Source of the DNA: Vibrio scophthalmi LMG 19158
GTDB taxonomy: Bacteria > Pseudomonadota > Gammaproteobacteria > Enterobacterales > Vibrionaceae
Length of the DNA stretch: 34,487 nt
Assembly (NCBI RefSeq): GCF_000222585.1
Contig: NZ_AFWE01000170.1
Coordinates: 1-34,487 of the forward strand
Reading direction: 5' to 3'
Position 1 is the first letter of the stretch. The number at the start of each line of letters is the position of its first letter. The position numbers and the translations under genes are program-made. Of this stretch, positions 22,055 through 29,988 are shown one piece after another. The notes beneath the pieces are model-generated. The model ran no database searches. It was not told the DNA's origin and saw only the letters and a program-made list of their open reading frames with translations.

Positions 22055-25000
22055 GGTTAATGGCGGTAAGGACGGATTACAGGAATATCTCGAAGATGGA
22101 ATCAAAAACGGTCGTGATTATTCCCGTAATGAGTTAGATGAAAGAGTGATCCTTGATGGTGATCTCGATACCACTAAATCCATCTACAGCGTTATGGAAT
22201 CAAAAGGAGAGCGCTACCTACACATCACATTGTCATTCAAAGAAGATCACGTTGCCCCCGAAACCCTAAAAGCCATAAGTGAAGATTTTAAGTCATTTGC
22301 AATGAAAGCGTATCACGAAGACGAATACGCATTTTTCGCAGAAGCGCACTTACCAAAAATAAAAACGCTAACAGACCGTTCAACGGGTCAGTTGATTGAA
22401 AGAAAGCCACATATCCACATAGCTATTTCGGAATCGAATCTCATAACAAACAAACGCCTAGACCCATTTGGCCGCGTAATCAACAACCAAAAATACATCG
22501 ATGCCTTTCAAGAAATCACCAACGAAAAATATGGGTTAGCCAGTCCAAAGCAACACGTACGTACCGAACTAGTCGATGGAAGTGCATTGATTAGCCGACA
22601 CAAAGGCGATCTCTTTCCGACTTTGAACCGCGAAATCAAAACGACCGCATTAGAGGTGTTGTTGAAAGAAGATATCACCACACAAGCGCACTTTGCTGAA
22701 AAGCTCGAAGAAATAGGTTTTGTGGTCACAAGACGCAATCAAGACAAAGAAGGGGAATACCTCAATATCAAACCACATGGAGAAAAGAAAGGCGTCAATT
22801 TAAAAGAACCGGTATTCCTTTCCCCCTTCGTTTCGATGACAAAAAACGACAAACACCAATACCTAAATCGTGATGATTCAGCGTACTGGCAAGAAGGTGA
22901 CAGCCGTTATCAAGCAAGTCAAAAACACCATCAAGACTTAGAGCACTGGAATGATACTCGATGTTATGAATTGCGCTATGTTCATCGTCGAAATCGAGAT
23001 AAATACAAAGCACTTACGCCAGAGCAGAAACTTGAATTTTTAACCCAAAAGAGAAATGAACAGCATGGACAACGAGACATTCCAAAACCAAGTATTGAAT
23101 CAATTGGACGCTCTCTCGAAAACAGTCGAGAAACTTTGCGAACAGCAGGGCGAGATTTGCATGATGCTCAACGAAATCGTGGGGGTATTGAATCAGGAGG
23201 GCGAAATTTCGTTAATCGACGAGCTGCAAGAGCTGCTATTGCCCATCTCAAACGACACGCAGGAAATCAAAGCCCTGCTCTCTCCAAACGAGAAGCAAGC
23301 AACACACTAGATCAAATAATGTATGACTATCAGCAACGTATTTTGCCAGAAGTCAGCCTAATAAAAAAAACAATCGACCCTAACAAGTTACTGGCCGCAT
23401 TAGCTCGAACTCATGGTGTGGTGATCGATAAATACCCTATCACTTATGCGCAAGATGGTAGCCCGCGCATTGTGTGCGGCAACCGTAACAACAACGTCAG
23501 TGACTTTCTAACAAAAGAAATGCACCTCTCATGGAAAGAGGCAAAACAATACCTTGAAGATCAATATCTACATCAAAAAGGCATTGTTCCAAAAACCGCA
23601 ATTCAAAATCAAGCTGAACCGAATTTAATCCGCGCAGCATGGCGCTCACAGCTTCAGATTGAGCGAGAAACCCGACAAGAGTACATCGCACAATACCGAA
23701 TAGAGAAAAAGGCCATACGCGCCGACAGCTCGCTTTCTAAAGAAGATAAACAAGTCGCTCTCTCTATCGCCCAAATGAATAAAGTCATTTTTGATATGCA
23801 GTTTAGACAAGCAAGCAGAGAAACACGCGACGCATTGAAACATTATTCAAACCCAATAAAGGAACATAACGATATGAGAGAAGAAATAGGAACGGTTGTT
23901 GCCCATGGTAAAGCCCATTATCAGCACAACCCAAAACAAGATCAAAGCTACTACGTCACGCTTGAACATAACGGCCAAACCAAGGCCATATGGGGTAAAG
24001 GATTAGAAAGCGTGATGCGAGAACGCAACATCAAAGACGGCGACATGGTTAAGCTGTCTCAAGATGGCCAAGAGGACGTGATAGTTACCGCGAAAGAAGA
24101 GCAACCCGATGGCACAATTAAACGTAATGAAATTGAAGCCATTCGCAACAAATGGAGTGTAACAAAGTTAGAAATGACACCTGAACAACAGGCAAACAAA
24201 CAATTTCATATCGATGTTAAATCAGCAATAGCACAACATCAGCAGTACCGTGACAGTAACGGAAAAGAAAGCATTGAAGTGCTCATGCAATCCGAAGCTA
24301 AAGCGGAAGCTTTAGGGGTTCAAGCGGTCGATCTTGGTATAAAAGAAAACCCATTTAAAGATCAAGCAAAAGCCTTAGAAAAAGCCTTTAGTCAAAGTAA
24401 ACATGATTATCAACATCATAAAGAATCCTTAATTATGGAAAAAACTGTCATAGAAAACAACAAACCTGAACGAAAGCAAACTCTCTCATCGATATTAGAT
24501 AAAAACTTAGAAGCCAGCCGATTATTAATTCACTACCCTAAACTAAAAGAATTAGGAATTAACGCACAATCCATTACCAAAACAGATAAAGGTGATAGAA
24601 TACAATATAGCGAAAAGCAATTGCCTGTCACTCAATTAATAAAAGAAACACACCAATTAAAACCAAAAGAAATCACCGAGGCATTAAAAGCCATTTATAA
24701 CACTCAAGAAAAAGACAAACAGCGCACGCTTGAATATAAAAACAAATATATGCAAACGCAGCGTAAAACCATCTCTGAAATGGATGCGGAAAGATCTAAC
24801 AAACCTGACATAGAAACAACAAATAAACTTCGTCAACAGCCGAGTCCAGAAAAAACAATTGAACCAAAAGATAAAGACGGAAGAGACATTAAGCCATTAC
24901 CGCCAAAACAGTTTGATGAGAGCATTACGCATGAAACCAACAAAGAAGGCCACGTCACTTACTACTTAGGTAAAGATAAATTAGTTACTGACCGTGGTAA

Positions 25001-25325
25001 GAGCGTGAAAATTGAAAACAACAGTGATAAAGCCGTTGAAATCGGGTTGCGCCTATCCATTGAAAAATACGGTAAGCATTTAGATATTCAAGGGACGAAA
25101 GAATACAAAGATCAAGTTATTGACGTTGCTGTGAAAAATAAACTCGACATTACATTTAAAGACAAAGCGTTAAATGAGCAGTTTGCTAAGCGTAAACAAG
25201 AGTTTGAAAAAGGTGAAAACATTATTGCTAAGGCTGAAAGCAAGCATCGAGATAATAACAATCCTCAAGAAAAAGAGCAGCAAGCCGTTGACCAAAAACA
25301 ACCATCAAAAGGTTGGGATAGATAG
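22044..25325 (+). CDS. mobA: Conjugative relaxase (MobA/TraI-like) with LPD7-type C-terminal domain
   Basis: A 1093-residue protein. The relaxase domain (about residues 1-170) carries the three-histidine metal site, H102 in AEAHLPK and H123/H125 in KPHIHIAI, with candidate nicking tyrosines at Y15 or Y26. A polar linker (about 325-425) follows; it overlaps a nested gene in another frame. Next come a helical region, a beta domain (AIWGKGLESVMRERNIKDGD) also found in large MOBP-like relaxases, a coiled region, and a C-terminal domain (YYLGKDKLVTDRGKSVKI) of the LPD7 type. It nicks oriT, stays bound to the 5' end and is secreted through VirD4/VirB. There is no helicase domain. Confidence 0.9.
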   Translation: MLIRVNGGKDGLQEYLEDGIKNGRDYSRNELDERVILDGDLDTTKSIYSVMESKGERYLHITLSFKEDHVAPETLKAISEDFKSFAMKAYHEDEYAFFAEAHLPKIKTLTDRSTGQLIERKPHIHIAISESNLITNKRLDPFGRVINNQKYIDAFQEITNEKYGLASPKQHVRTELVDGSALISRHKGDLFPTLNREIKTTALEVLLKEDITTQAHFAEKLEEIGFVVTRRNQDKEGEYLNIKPHGEKKGVNLKEPVFLSPFVSMTKNDKHQYLNRDDSAYWQEGDSRYQASQKHHQDLEHWNDTRCYELRYVHRRNRDKYKALTPEQKLEFLTQKRNEQHGQRDIPKPSIESIGRSLENSRETLRTAGRDLHDAQRNRGGIESGGRNFVNRRAARAAIAHLKRHAGNQSPALSKREASNTLDQIMYDYQQRILPEVSLIKKTIDPNKLLAALARTHGVVIDKYPITYAQDGSPRIVCGNRNNNVSDFLTKEMHLSWKEAKQYLEDQYLHQKGIVPKTAIQNQAEPNLIRAAWRSQLQIERETRQEYIAQYRIEKKAIRADSSLSKEDKQVALSIAQMNKVIFDMQFRQASRETRDALKHYSNPIKEHNDMREEIGTVVAHGKAHYQHNPKQDQSYYVTLEHNGQTKAIWGKGLESVMRERNIKDGDMVKLSQDGQEDVIVTAKEEQPDGTIKRNEIEAIRNKWSVTKLEMTPEQQANKQFHIDVKSAIAQHQQYRDSNGKESIEVLMQSEAKAEALGVQAVDLGIKENPFKDQAKALEKAFSQSKHDYQHHKESLIMEKTVIENNKPERKQTLSSILDKNLEASRLLIHYPKLKELGINAQSITKTDKGDRIQYSEKQLPVTQLIKETHQLKPKEITEALKAIYNTQEKDKQRTLEYKNKYMQTQRKTISEMDAERSNKPDIETTNKLRQQPSPEKTIEPKDKDGRDIKPLPPKQFDESITHETNKEGHVTYYLGKDKLVTDRGKSVKIENNSDKAVEIGLRLSIEKYGKHLDIQGTKEYKDQVIDVAVKNKLDITFKDKALNEQFAKRKQEFEKGENIIAKAESKHRDNNNPQEKEQQAVDQKQPSKGWDR
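23056..23310 (+). CDS. Gene nested inside the relaxase gene (MbeD/MobB-like candidate)
   Basis: An 84-codon frame lies wholly within mobA in another reading frame. The product is acidic and helical with heptad-like leucines (FQNQVLNQLDALSKTVEKL, later LIDELQELLLPISND), looking like a real coiled-coil protein and not a random shadow. The host frame encodes a low-complexity linker here, as expected where two frames are both used. ColE1-type plasmids nest mbeB and mbeD in mbeA in this way. Start is ATG 23056 or 23065; the ribosome binding site is weak. Confidence 0.5.
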   Translation: MNSMDNETFQNQVLNQLDALSKTVEKLCEQQGEICMMLNEIVGVLNQEGEISLIDELQELLLPISNDTQEIKALLSPNEKQATH

Positions 25326-25329
25326 GCAA

Positions 25330-25500
25330 AGAAGACGCAAAGCGTCCCCTTTAGGGCGGGGCGAAAATGGCACATTTTTGGGCGAGTTCGGCGCAGGGTG
25401 TGGCTGGGGTTTCAAAGGGGTTTCCCCTTTGGCACGGGATGTATAGTTTGGTACGGAGTAACAAACGTGATACGTCCCCGTCGTGCCTGTGTTTGAAATT
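25330..25500. other. Candidate origin of transfer (oriT)
   Basis: This gene-free, G-rich region sits between mobA and the stb-like operon. It has a perfect palindrome AAAGGGG-TTT-CCCCTTT (25414-25430), then a long imperfect hairpin: GGCACGGGATGTA (25431-25443) against TACGTCCCCGTCGTGCC (25471-25487), with inner arms GTTTG (25446-25450) and CAAAC (25462-25466). A hairpin next to protein-binding repeats ahead of stbA is the plan of the R388 oriT region. No nick site can be placed with confidence. Confidence 0.45.
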
Positions 25501-25501
25501 G

Positions 25502-25626
25502 ATCACCACGCGATCACCATAAAATCACCAGTAAATCACCAGTAAATCACCGTTAGTCACCATGCTATCACCACAAATCACCACTGCGTCACCATAGAGT
25601 AACCACCAAATCACCTTGGAATCACC
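25502..25626. repeat. Twelve helically phased ATCACC repeats upstream of the StbA-like gene
   Basis: ATCACC (or GTCACC, GTAACC) begins at 25502, 25513, 25524, 25535, 25546, 25556, 25567, 25577, 25588, 25599, 25610 and 25621. Spacing is 10 or 11 bases, one turn of DNA, so all sites face the same side of the helix. The last copy ends 3 bases before the TTG start of the StbA-like gene. R388 StbA binds direct repeats in the same position and controls its own operon and plasmid positioning. Spacers of 4-5 bases rule out a CRISPR array. Confidence 0.85.
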
Positions 25627-25629
25627 ATT

Positions 25630-26160
25630 TTGAAACACAACATCGAACTGCTTGATGCTGAGTTGAAAGAAATCATCGAATCACAAGGAAAATCATCGAA
25701 GGCAAAGGTTATTAGAAAGCTATTTGATCGCCTTAGTGAAGCAATTAGCGAAGGAATAACCTTGGATATGCTCGTTGATTACTTTCGACAAAAAGACTTA
25801 GCCATAACTAAAAACTACTTACGAAATGCACTGTACCGAATAAGAAAGGAGCAATGTCACAAATCAACGTCAAAACAAAACCCTGAAATAACCACCATTA
25901 CAAAACCTGCTATTTCAGACGCAACCCAACAGACCACCGTCAAATCTACAAACCAGCTCACACCAAGAAGCGACGACAAAAAAGAAAACGAAAAAATCCT
26001 CGACGATATATTAGAGCGCTTTTCTGCCATTAAAGACTTAGAAGGTCGTTACGAAGTTTTAGGCGGAAATATCGAAGATTTCAAAAACAAATCAACCAAT
26101 GACCAACGGCAATTAGTCACCAACTTAAAAATAAAAGTCATGCAGAAATATGGCTTTTAA
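25630..26160 (+). CDS. StbA-like DNA-binding protein
   Basis: A 176-residue protein. The N-terminal helical part (about residues 1-75: SSKAKVIRKLFDRLSEAISE then YFRQKDLAITKNYLRNALYR) fits a winged or HTH DNA-binding domain; the middle is a Thr/Lys-rich linker and the C-terminus a short helical domain. It starts with TTG and has no strong ribosome binding site, because the twelfth repeat covers that position; the protein probably binds these repeats and represses itself. It is followed 12 bases later by an StbB-like ATPase, the R388 stbAB order. The name rests on this context and fold, not on clear sequence identity. Confidence 0.6.
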   Translation: MKHNIELLDAELKEIIESQGKSSKAKVIRKLFDRLSEAISEGITLDMLVDYFRQKDLAITKNYLRNALYRIRKEQCHKSTSKQNPEITTITKPAISDATQQTTVKSTNQLTPRSDDKKENEKILDDILERFSAIKDLEGRYEVLGGNIEDFKNKSTNDQRQLVTNLKIKVMQKYGF

Positions 26161-26172
26161 TAAGGAATTAAA

Positions 26173-26865
26173 ATGAAAATCTGCGTAATTAACTTTTCTG
26201 GTAACGTGGGAAAATCTATTGTCTCACAACATTTACTTAAACCACGATTAGAAAACAGTGAGATCATTTCCGTTGAATCAATCAACAGCGACGGAACAAA
26301 CGACGAAAAAATCAAAGGCAAACGTTTTACTGAAATTATTCGACGAGTGCTAGATATCGACAACGTTATTGTCGACGTGGGCGCATCCAATGTTGAGGAT
26401 TTTTTACAGCAAATGAAAAAATCGATTGGTAGCCAAGACGACTTTGATTACTTCATTGTACCGACAATATTCAAAAACAAACAAATTACCGACACGGTAT
26501 CAACAATTGATGCTTTGGATGAAATGGGCATTGAGAAGGAACGTATCCGAGTTATTTTTAACATCATTGATGACGATACGAATTTTCAACATGATTTTGC
26601 CCGTATCTTTAAATGCAAAAATTCTGCGGTTATTTCAGAGCGAATTTGCATCTATGAGAATGAGCTATTTAATCGTCTCAATGAAATATCCGATTTTGTT
26701 TCTATTGCTGAACTTGCCAATGATGAAACCGATTATAAAGCTCTCATTCAAACCACCGAAGATAAGCACCAACGTTCTGAGCTTATCACTAAGCTAGGGC
26801 TGAAACGCCTCGCTATTGGTGTTGAGCGAATGCTCGATACCACCTTTAAACATCTATTCAAATAA
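26173..26865 (+). CDS. stbB: StbB-like Walker ATPase
   Basis: A 230-residue ParA-superfamily ATPase. The P-loop is unusual: INFSGNVGKSIVSQHLL, with Asn-Val replacing the Gly-Gly and no signature lysine, as in StbB/TraL-type proteins of conjugative plasmids. The segment IIRRVLDIDNVIVDVGASN provides the Walker B aspartate region. In R388, StbB is needed for conjugation and balances StbA-driven plasmid positioning. AAGGAATTAAA precedes the ATG. It is the second ParA-like ATPase of the plasmid, besides the parA product. Confidence 0.78.
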   Translation: MKICVINFSGNVGKSIVSQHLLKPRLENSEIISVESINSDGTNDEKIKGKRFTEIIRRVLDIDNVIVDVGASNVEDFLQQMKKSIGSQDDFDYFIVPTIFKNKQITDTVSTIDALDEMGIEKERIRVIFNIIDDDTNFQHDFARIFKCKNSAVISERICIYENELFNRLNEISDFVSIAELANDETDYKALIQTTEDKHQRSELITKLGLKRLAIGVERMLDTTFKHLFK

Positions 26866-26889
26866 TCAACCAGACTAGGATTAAACATT

Positions 26890-27138
26890 ATGAGTAACCG
26901 CCCTATTGATAAAGGCCGCGTGTGCATTGTCGCGGAACGATACCCAACAAACCAGCTTGGGGAAAACAATCAGCCAACAATGAAAAATCGTTACGCAACG
27001 ATTGGCCGCGCAACACTTTGGCCAAATAAACAAAACTCGATGATGCCAAACGTCGAGATTGAAATTGACACCATGCCGATTGGGGCAACCGCACCACTGA
27101 AAGCATTCGTGTTTTGGGATAGCGAACAGCAGCAGTAA
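26890..27138 (+). CDS. Conserved small plasmid protein next to stbAB
   Basis: An 82-residue beta-rich protein (RVCIVAERYPTNQLGE, NRYATIGRATLWPN, VEIEIDTMPIGATAPLKAF) of a type often found in the stb/mobilisation region of conjugative plasmids; I recognise the pattern but know no established function. It lies 24 bases after stbB with AGGATTAAAC as ribosome binding site and is followed by a strong terminator, so it closes the stb operon. Its position matches StbC, but identity with R388 StbC is not claimed. Confidence 0.6.
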   Translation: MSNRPIDKGRVCIVAERYPTNQLGENNQPTMKNRYATIGRATLWPNKQNSMMPNVEIEIDTMPIGATAPLKAFVFWDSEQQQ

Positions 27139-27161
27139 CCACCCCCACGCTGTACACATAC

Positions 27162-27210
27162 CCACAGACGAAAGAGAGCTTTTTTTAAGGCTCTCTTTTT
27201 TCATCTGTGG
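27162..27210 (+). terminator. Long terminator hairpin after the stb operon
   Basis: Nested arms CCACAGA (27162-27168)/TCTGTGG (27204-27210) and GAAAGAGAGC (27170-27179)/GCTCTCTTTTTTC (27190-27202), with runs of T. The outer right arm contains TGTGGATAT, an 8-of-9 match to a DnaA box on the opposite strand, probably incidental. Confidence 0.8.
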
Positions 27211-27260
27211 ATATATGCACAACCTGCCACAACCTAATCCACTCCATCGAGAAATGATTA

Positions 27261-27662
27261 ATGCCAGAAAACAACACCAGAGATTTAAAAGAAGCCTATC
27301 TCCGTGAAATGCTTGGGGAAGTCCTACTCCTTAATCAAGAACTCAAAGAGTTACGCGACGAAACCACAATGCGTATTGGTATCACTCAAGACCTTGTTGA
27401 TACCCACTTAACCCAAGGGCGTGAAGCGCTTAATCAATACGTACACGCCGCTAACGCGCATTTTAACGCCAAGAAGGGCGAACTATCAGAGATTGCCGAG
27501 AATGAGCTTAAAAACGCACTCGTGAGCGCTCACAAGCAATTATTAACCTCAAACCCTCCCAAGATGAGCATGAACACCATTTTAAGCTGTGTGCTTATCT
27601 CGGTCGTGGTATCGGCTTTCGTGGGCGTATTCGCCGCCCTCGCCTTTCTTCAATTTGCATAA
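27261..27662 (+). CDS. Coiled-coil protein with C-terminal membrane anchor
   Basis: A 133-residue protein. Residues 5-100 are charged and helical (LREMLGEVLLLNQELKELRD and similar), and one membrane helix closes the protein (ILSCVLISVVVSAFVGVFAALAF, about 107-129). It is tail-anchored, facing the cytoplasm, and sits 16 bases before virB5. MobB-like mobilisation proteins and some T4SS accessory proteins have this layout, so it may tether the relaxosome to the membrane. No family is firmly recognised. Confidence 0.6.
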   Translation: MPENNTRDLKEAYLREMLGEVLLLNQELKELRDETTMRIGITQDLVDTHLTQGREALNQYVHAANAHFNAKKGELSEIAENELKNALVSAHKQLLTSNPPKMSMNTILSCVLISVVVSAFVGVFAALAFLQFA

Positions 27663-27678
27663 GTAAGGAAATTCCCAC

Positions 27679-28413
27679 ATGAAAAAACGTCTTTTAGCGG
27701 TTGCGCTTTCCATTGTGTGCGTGACGCAATCACAAGCTGGTATTCCTGTTAGTGTTGTACTCGATGCTACGGCCATGCAACATCAATTAGTGAACTACGC
27801 CCAGACACTCAAAGAATACGCCACTATATTGCAGCAATTAGAAAATATGAGAAGCCAGCTCCTGCAAGCTGAAAAGGATTACAACTCTTCGACAGGATCG
27901 CGAAATCTTGGGGATATTCTGAATGACCCAGCCTTTAAAGAATATCTCCCAGCCAATTGGGATCGTATTTATTCCGATATTAGAACAGGCGGTTATGACG
28001 GCTTATCGGGTTCAGCCAAAGCATTACGTGACGCCAGCAAAATCTATGATGCTTGTGCTAACGACACGGCCACAGCGACAGAAAAGCAAATCTGTAATGC
28101 CACCGCAGTGAAACCAGCGCAAGATCAAGCCTTTGCATTAGCGGCCTATGAGAAATCCAACCAGCGCACCCAACAAATTGAAAGTCTCATGCGTGAAATC
28201 AACCGCACGAGTGATCCAAAAGCAATAGCCGAGCTAAACGCTCGAATCCAAGCAGAACAAGCCATGCTCATCAACGAACAAACCAAACTCGCCATGTACC
28301 AAGCTACGGCGCAAGCTGAAGCTGACATACTTAGACAGCAAGAAACCGAGTATCAAAAGAAAATGACGAACTCACGACACTTTAGCAACCGACTAACCCC
28401 TGTGGAGTTTTGA
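27679..28413 (+). CDS. virB5: VirB5-like minor pilin
   Basis: A 244-residue secreted protein. The signal peptide ends at SQA-GIP (residue 20). The N-terminal mature segment (GIPVSVVLDATAMQHQLVNY, then AQTLKEYATILQQLENM) and the long helical C-terminal domain match the VirB5/TrbJ family, the pilus-tip subunit. It is separated from the main virB operon by nearly 14 kb, measured from the virB11 end, and travels with virB6. AAGTAAGGAAATTCC upstream is a good ribosome binding site. Confidence 0.85.
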   Translation: MKKRLLAVALSIVCVTQSQAGIPVSVVLDATAMQHQLVNYAQTLKEYATILQQLENMRSQLLQAEKDYNSSTGSRNLGDILNDPAFKEYLPANWDRIYSDIRTGGYDGLSGSAKALRDASKIYDACANDTATATEKQICNATAVKPAQDQAFALAAYEKSNQRTQQIESLMREINRTSDPKAIAELNARIQAEQAMLINEQTKLAMYQATAQAEADILRQQETEYQKKMTNSRHFSNRLTPVEF

Positions 28414-28415
28414 TC

Positions 28416-29459
28416 ATGGATGAAATTGCAGTTTTTCAATTTATCGGTATGTCCATCGAGAACGCCACCCAGAGCTTTCTCATCAACGGTGTGAAAAACA
28501 TCATTAACTCCTTCGGGGGGATCATGTTACTCGCTGTGACCATATCCATCATGCTCAAGGGCTATTTAATTATAGAAGGAAAGATTGATGCGCCGATGCC
28601 TGACTTAGTCCATCACTGCTTTATCATTTACTGTATTTTTGGGCTTGTGTGGAGCGCCCCAACCTACACAACATACATTGTTGAGGGGGTAGAGGCGCTT
28701 TCTGCTGGTATGGCCCCCAGTATTTTACCAAATACTGGGGGTAATAGAGACCCTCTTACAGCCTTAGACGCGCTTCTAAAAATGGGCATTGAACAAATTA
28801 TCTTTTGTTGGGATAAAGTGGGCTATAGCCCGTCTTCGTGGCAATGGATTTTATTACTGATTGTGATTGGAGGGGGGATATTAGCCTTAACGCTCATTTC
28901 AGCTCTAATCATCATCGGCACTAAATTTATGCTTACCTTATTGCTAATTATTGGACCACTATTTTTTGTCGCGTTCTGCTTCCCTATGACTAAGAAATTC
29001 TTTGAAAGTTGGGTCGCTAAAGTGCTGGAAAACATCTTAGTTCAGTTTTTCGGTGTGGCGGTCATATTTATGGCAATACAAATAATTGAATCATTTTTGA
29101 GATCAAACAACATGGCTGATAATGCAGAACTTAACCCGATATCGGTTGGTATGCAGATAGCTGTAGTGTGCGCCATATTATTCTTTGTTATTAAGCAAAT
29201 TCCGAATCTGGCGGGTTCACTCTCTGGTGGTTTTGCTTCACAAAACCTGACGGCCAAAGACTTAAAGAATTTAGTACCTCGACGAAATAAAGAACAACAA
29301 AAGAATCAAGACAGAGCCAATGCTCAGCGTAGCGGCGATGGATGGGATAACAGCAATAACATTCGTTCAGGTAACAACGGTCGCAGCAACTCAACAGGAG
29401 CGAACCGCGATGTTATCGAGCGCATACAAGAGCATAATCAAAAAATGAAAGATCAATAA
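28416..29459 (+). CDS. virB6: VirB6-like polytopic T4SS protein
   Basis: A 347-residue TrbL/VirB6 inner-membrane protein with five or more membrane segments (for example SFGGIMLLAVTISIMLKGYL, WILLLIVIGGGILALTLISA, FMLTLLLIIGPLFFVAFCF) and a hydrophilic tail from about residue 290. The central periplasmic loop is typical of VirB6. It forms part of the inner-membrane translocation path. The ATG at 28416 follows the virB5 stop by two bases and is preferred to the overlapping TTG at 28410. A terminator follows. Confidence 0.88.
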   Translation: MDEIAVFQFIGMSIENATQSFLINGVKNIINSFGGIMLLAVTISIMLKGYLIIEGKIDAPMPDLVHHCFIIYCIFGLVWSAPTYTTYIVEGVEALSAGMAPSILPNTGGNRDPLTALDALLKMGIEQIIFCWDKVGYSPSSWQWILLLIVIGGGILALTLISALIIIGTKFMLTLLLIIGPLFFVAFCFPMTKKFFESWVAKVLENILVQFFGVAVIFMAIQIIESFLRSNNMADNAELNPISVGMQIAVVCAILFFVIKQIPNLAGSLSGGFASQNLTAKDLKNLVPRRNKEQQKNQDRANAQRSGDGWDNSNNIRSGNNGRSNSTGANRDVIERIQEHNQKMKDQ

Positions 29460-29477
29460 TAAGCTGGCATCCACAAA

Positions 29478-29504
29478 AAAGCCCTGATAATTCAGGGCTC
29501 TTTT
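29478..29504. terminator. Bidirectional terminator after virB6
   Basis: GCCCTGA (29481-29487), loop TAAT, TCAGGGC (29492-29498), flanked by A-run and T-run. It ends virB6 and, on the other strand, the convergent secreted-protein gene whose stop reaches 29504. Confidence 0.85.
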
Positions 29505-29806
29505 TATTTGTAATCAGGGGATTTGTCAGCAAAAAAATCGTAATCAATGTCTTCTGAACACTTAAAGCGAGAAGTTCCCCAATTAGCCCCCTCTTTAACA
29601 TCCATTAGAACCAGTTTTTTCTGCTTTAATGCAGCACTATGAAAACGATTAAATTTTTTGCAATTTTCAAGCGTTGTGTCGCTCATGGCTTTTTCATAAA
29701 GTTCAGAGTGATATGCTTTCACTTCACCTTTGGTCATATCTTTAATATCTTTGGCTGACGCATTAAAAGCCAACATAACCAACGGGAGCAGAAGAAATTT
29801 TTTCAT
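29504..29806 (-). CDS. Small secreted protein of unknown function
   Basis: A 100-residue protein with a clear signal peptide (MKKFLLLPLVMLAFNASA, cleavage about residue 18). The mature part is charged, with two cysteines about 38 residues apart that could form a disulfide, and an aromatic tail. The start at 29806 is chosen for the signal peptide and GGAAT upstream. It is convergent with virB6 and divergent from hns. Periplasmic location suggests an envelope or exclusion role, but no family is recognised. Confidence 0.6.
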   Translation of the reverse strand: MKKFLLLPLVMLAFNASAKDIKDMTKGEVKAYHSELYEKAMSDTTLENCKKFNRFHSAALKQKKLVLMDVKEGANWGTSRFKCSEDIDYDFFADKSPDYK

Positions 29807-29829
29807 TATTTTTATTCCTATCATTTCAA

Positions 29830-29988
29830 TAGATTAATATTACAATCAAGCTCTAATAGCCACAACAAAAAGCAATCAAATTAATCTAAAACATTGCGAT
29901 CATGTCGATAACTATTATTATCACAACATTGATAATTCATTCACTCCCCCATTATCGGTAATTCATCCGAAATAAGGACAATAAAACT
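29830..29988. promoter_or_regulatory. AT-rich divergent promoter region before hns
   Basis: A-tracts and T-tracts with dyads such as GATAA-N6-TTATC. Curved AT-rich DNA of this kind is the usual binding substrate of H-NS itself, so autorepression of hns and control of the divergent secreted-protein gene are plausible. Exact promoters are not assigned. Confidence 0.4.

Noticed and set aside
25174-25446. Plus-strand frame across the end of mobA
   Set aside because: A shadow of mobA that runs on into the G-rich oriT candidate; no start signal.
25502-25626. CRISPR array
   Set aside because: Repeats are 6-7 bases with 4-5 base gaps at helical spacing; no spacers and no cas genes.
27204-27212. DnaA box after the stb operon
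   Set aside because: Only 8 of 9 bases match and it is part of the arm of a transcription terminator.
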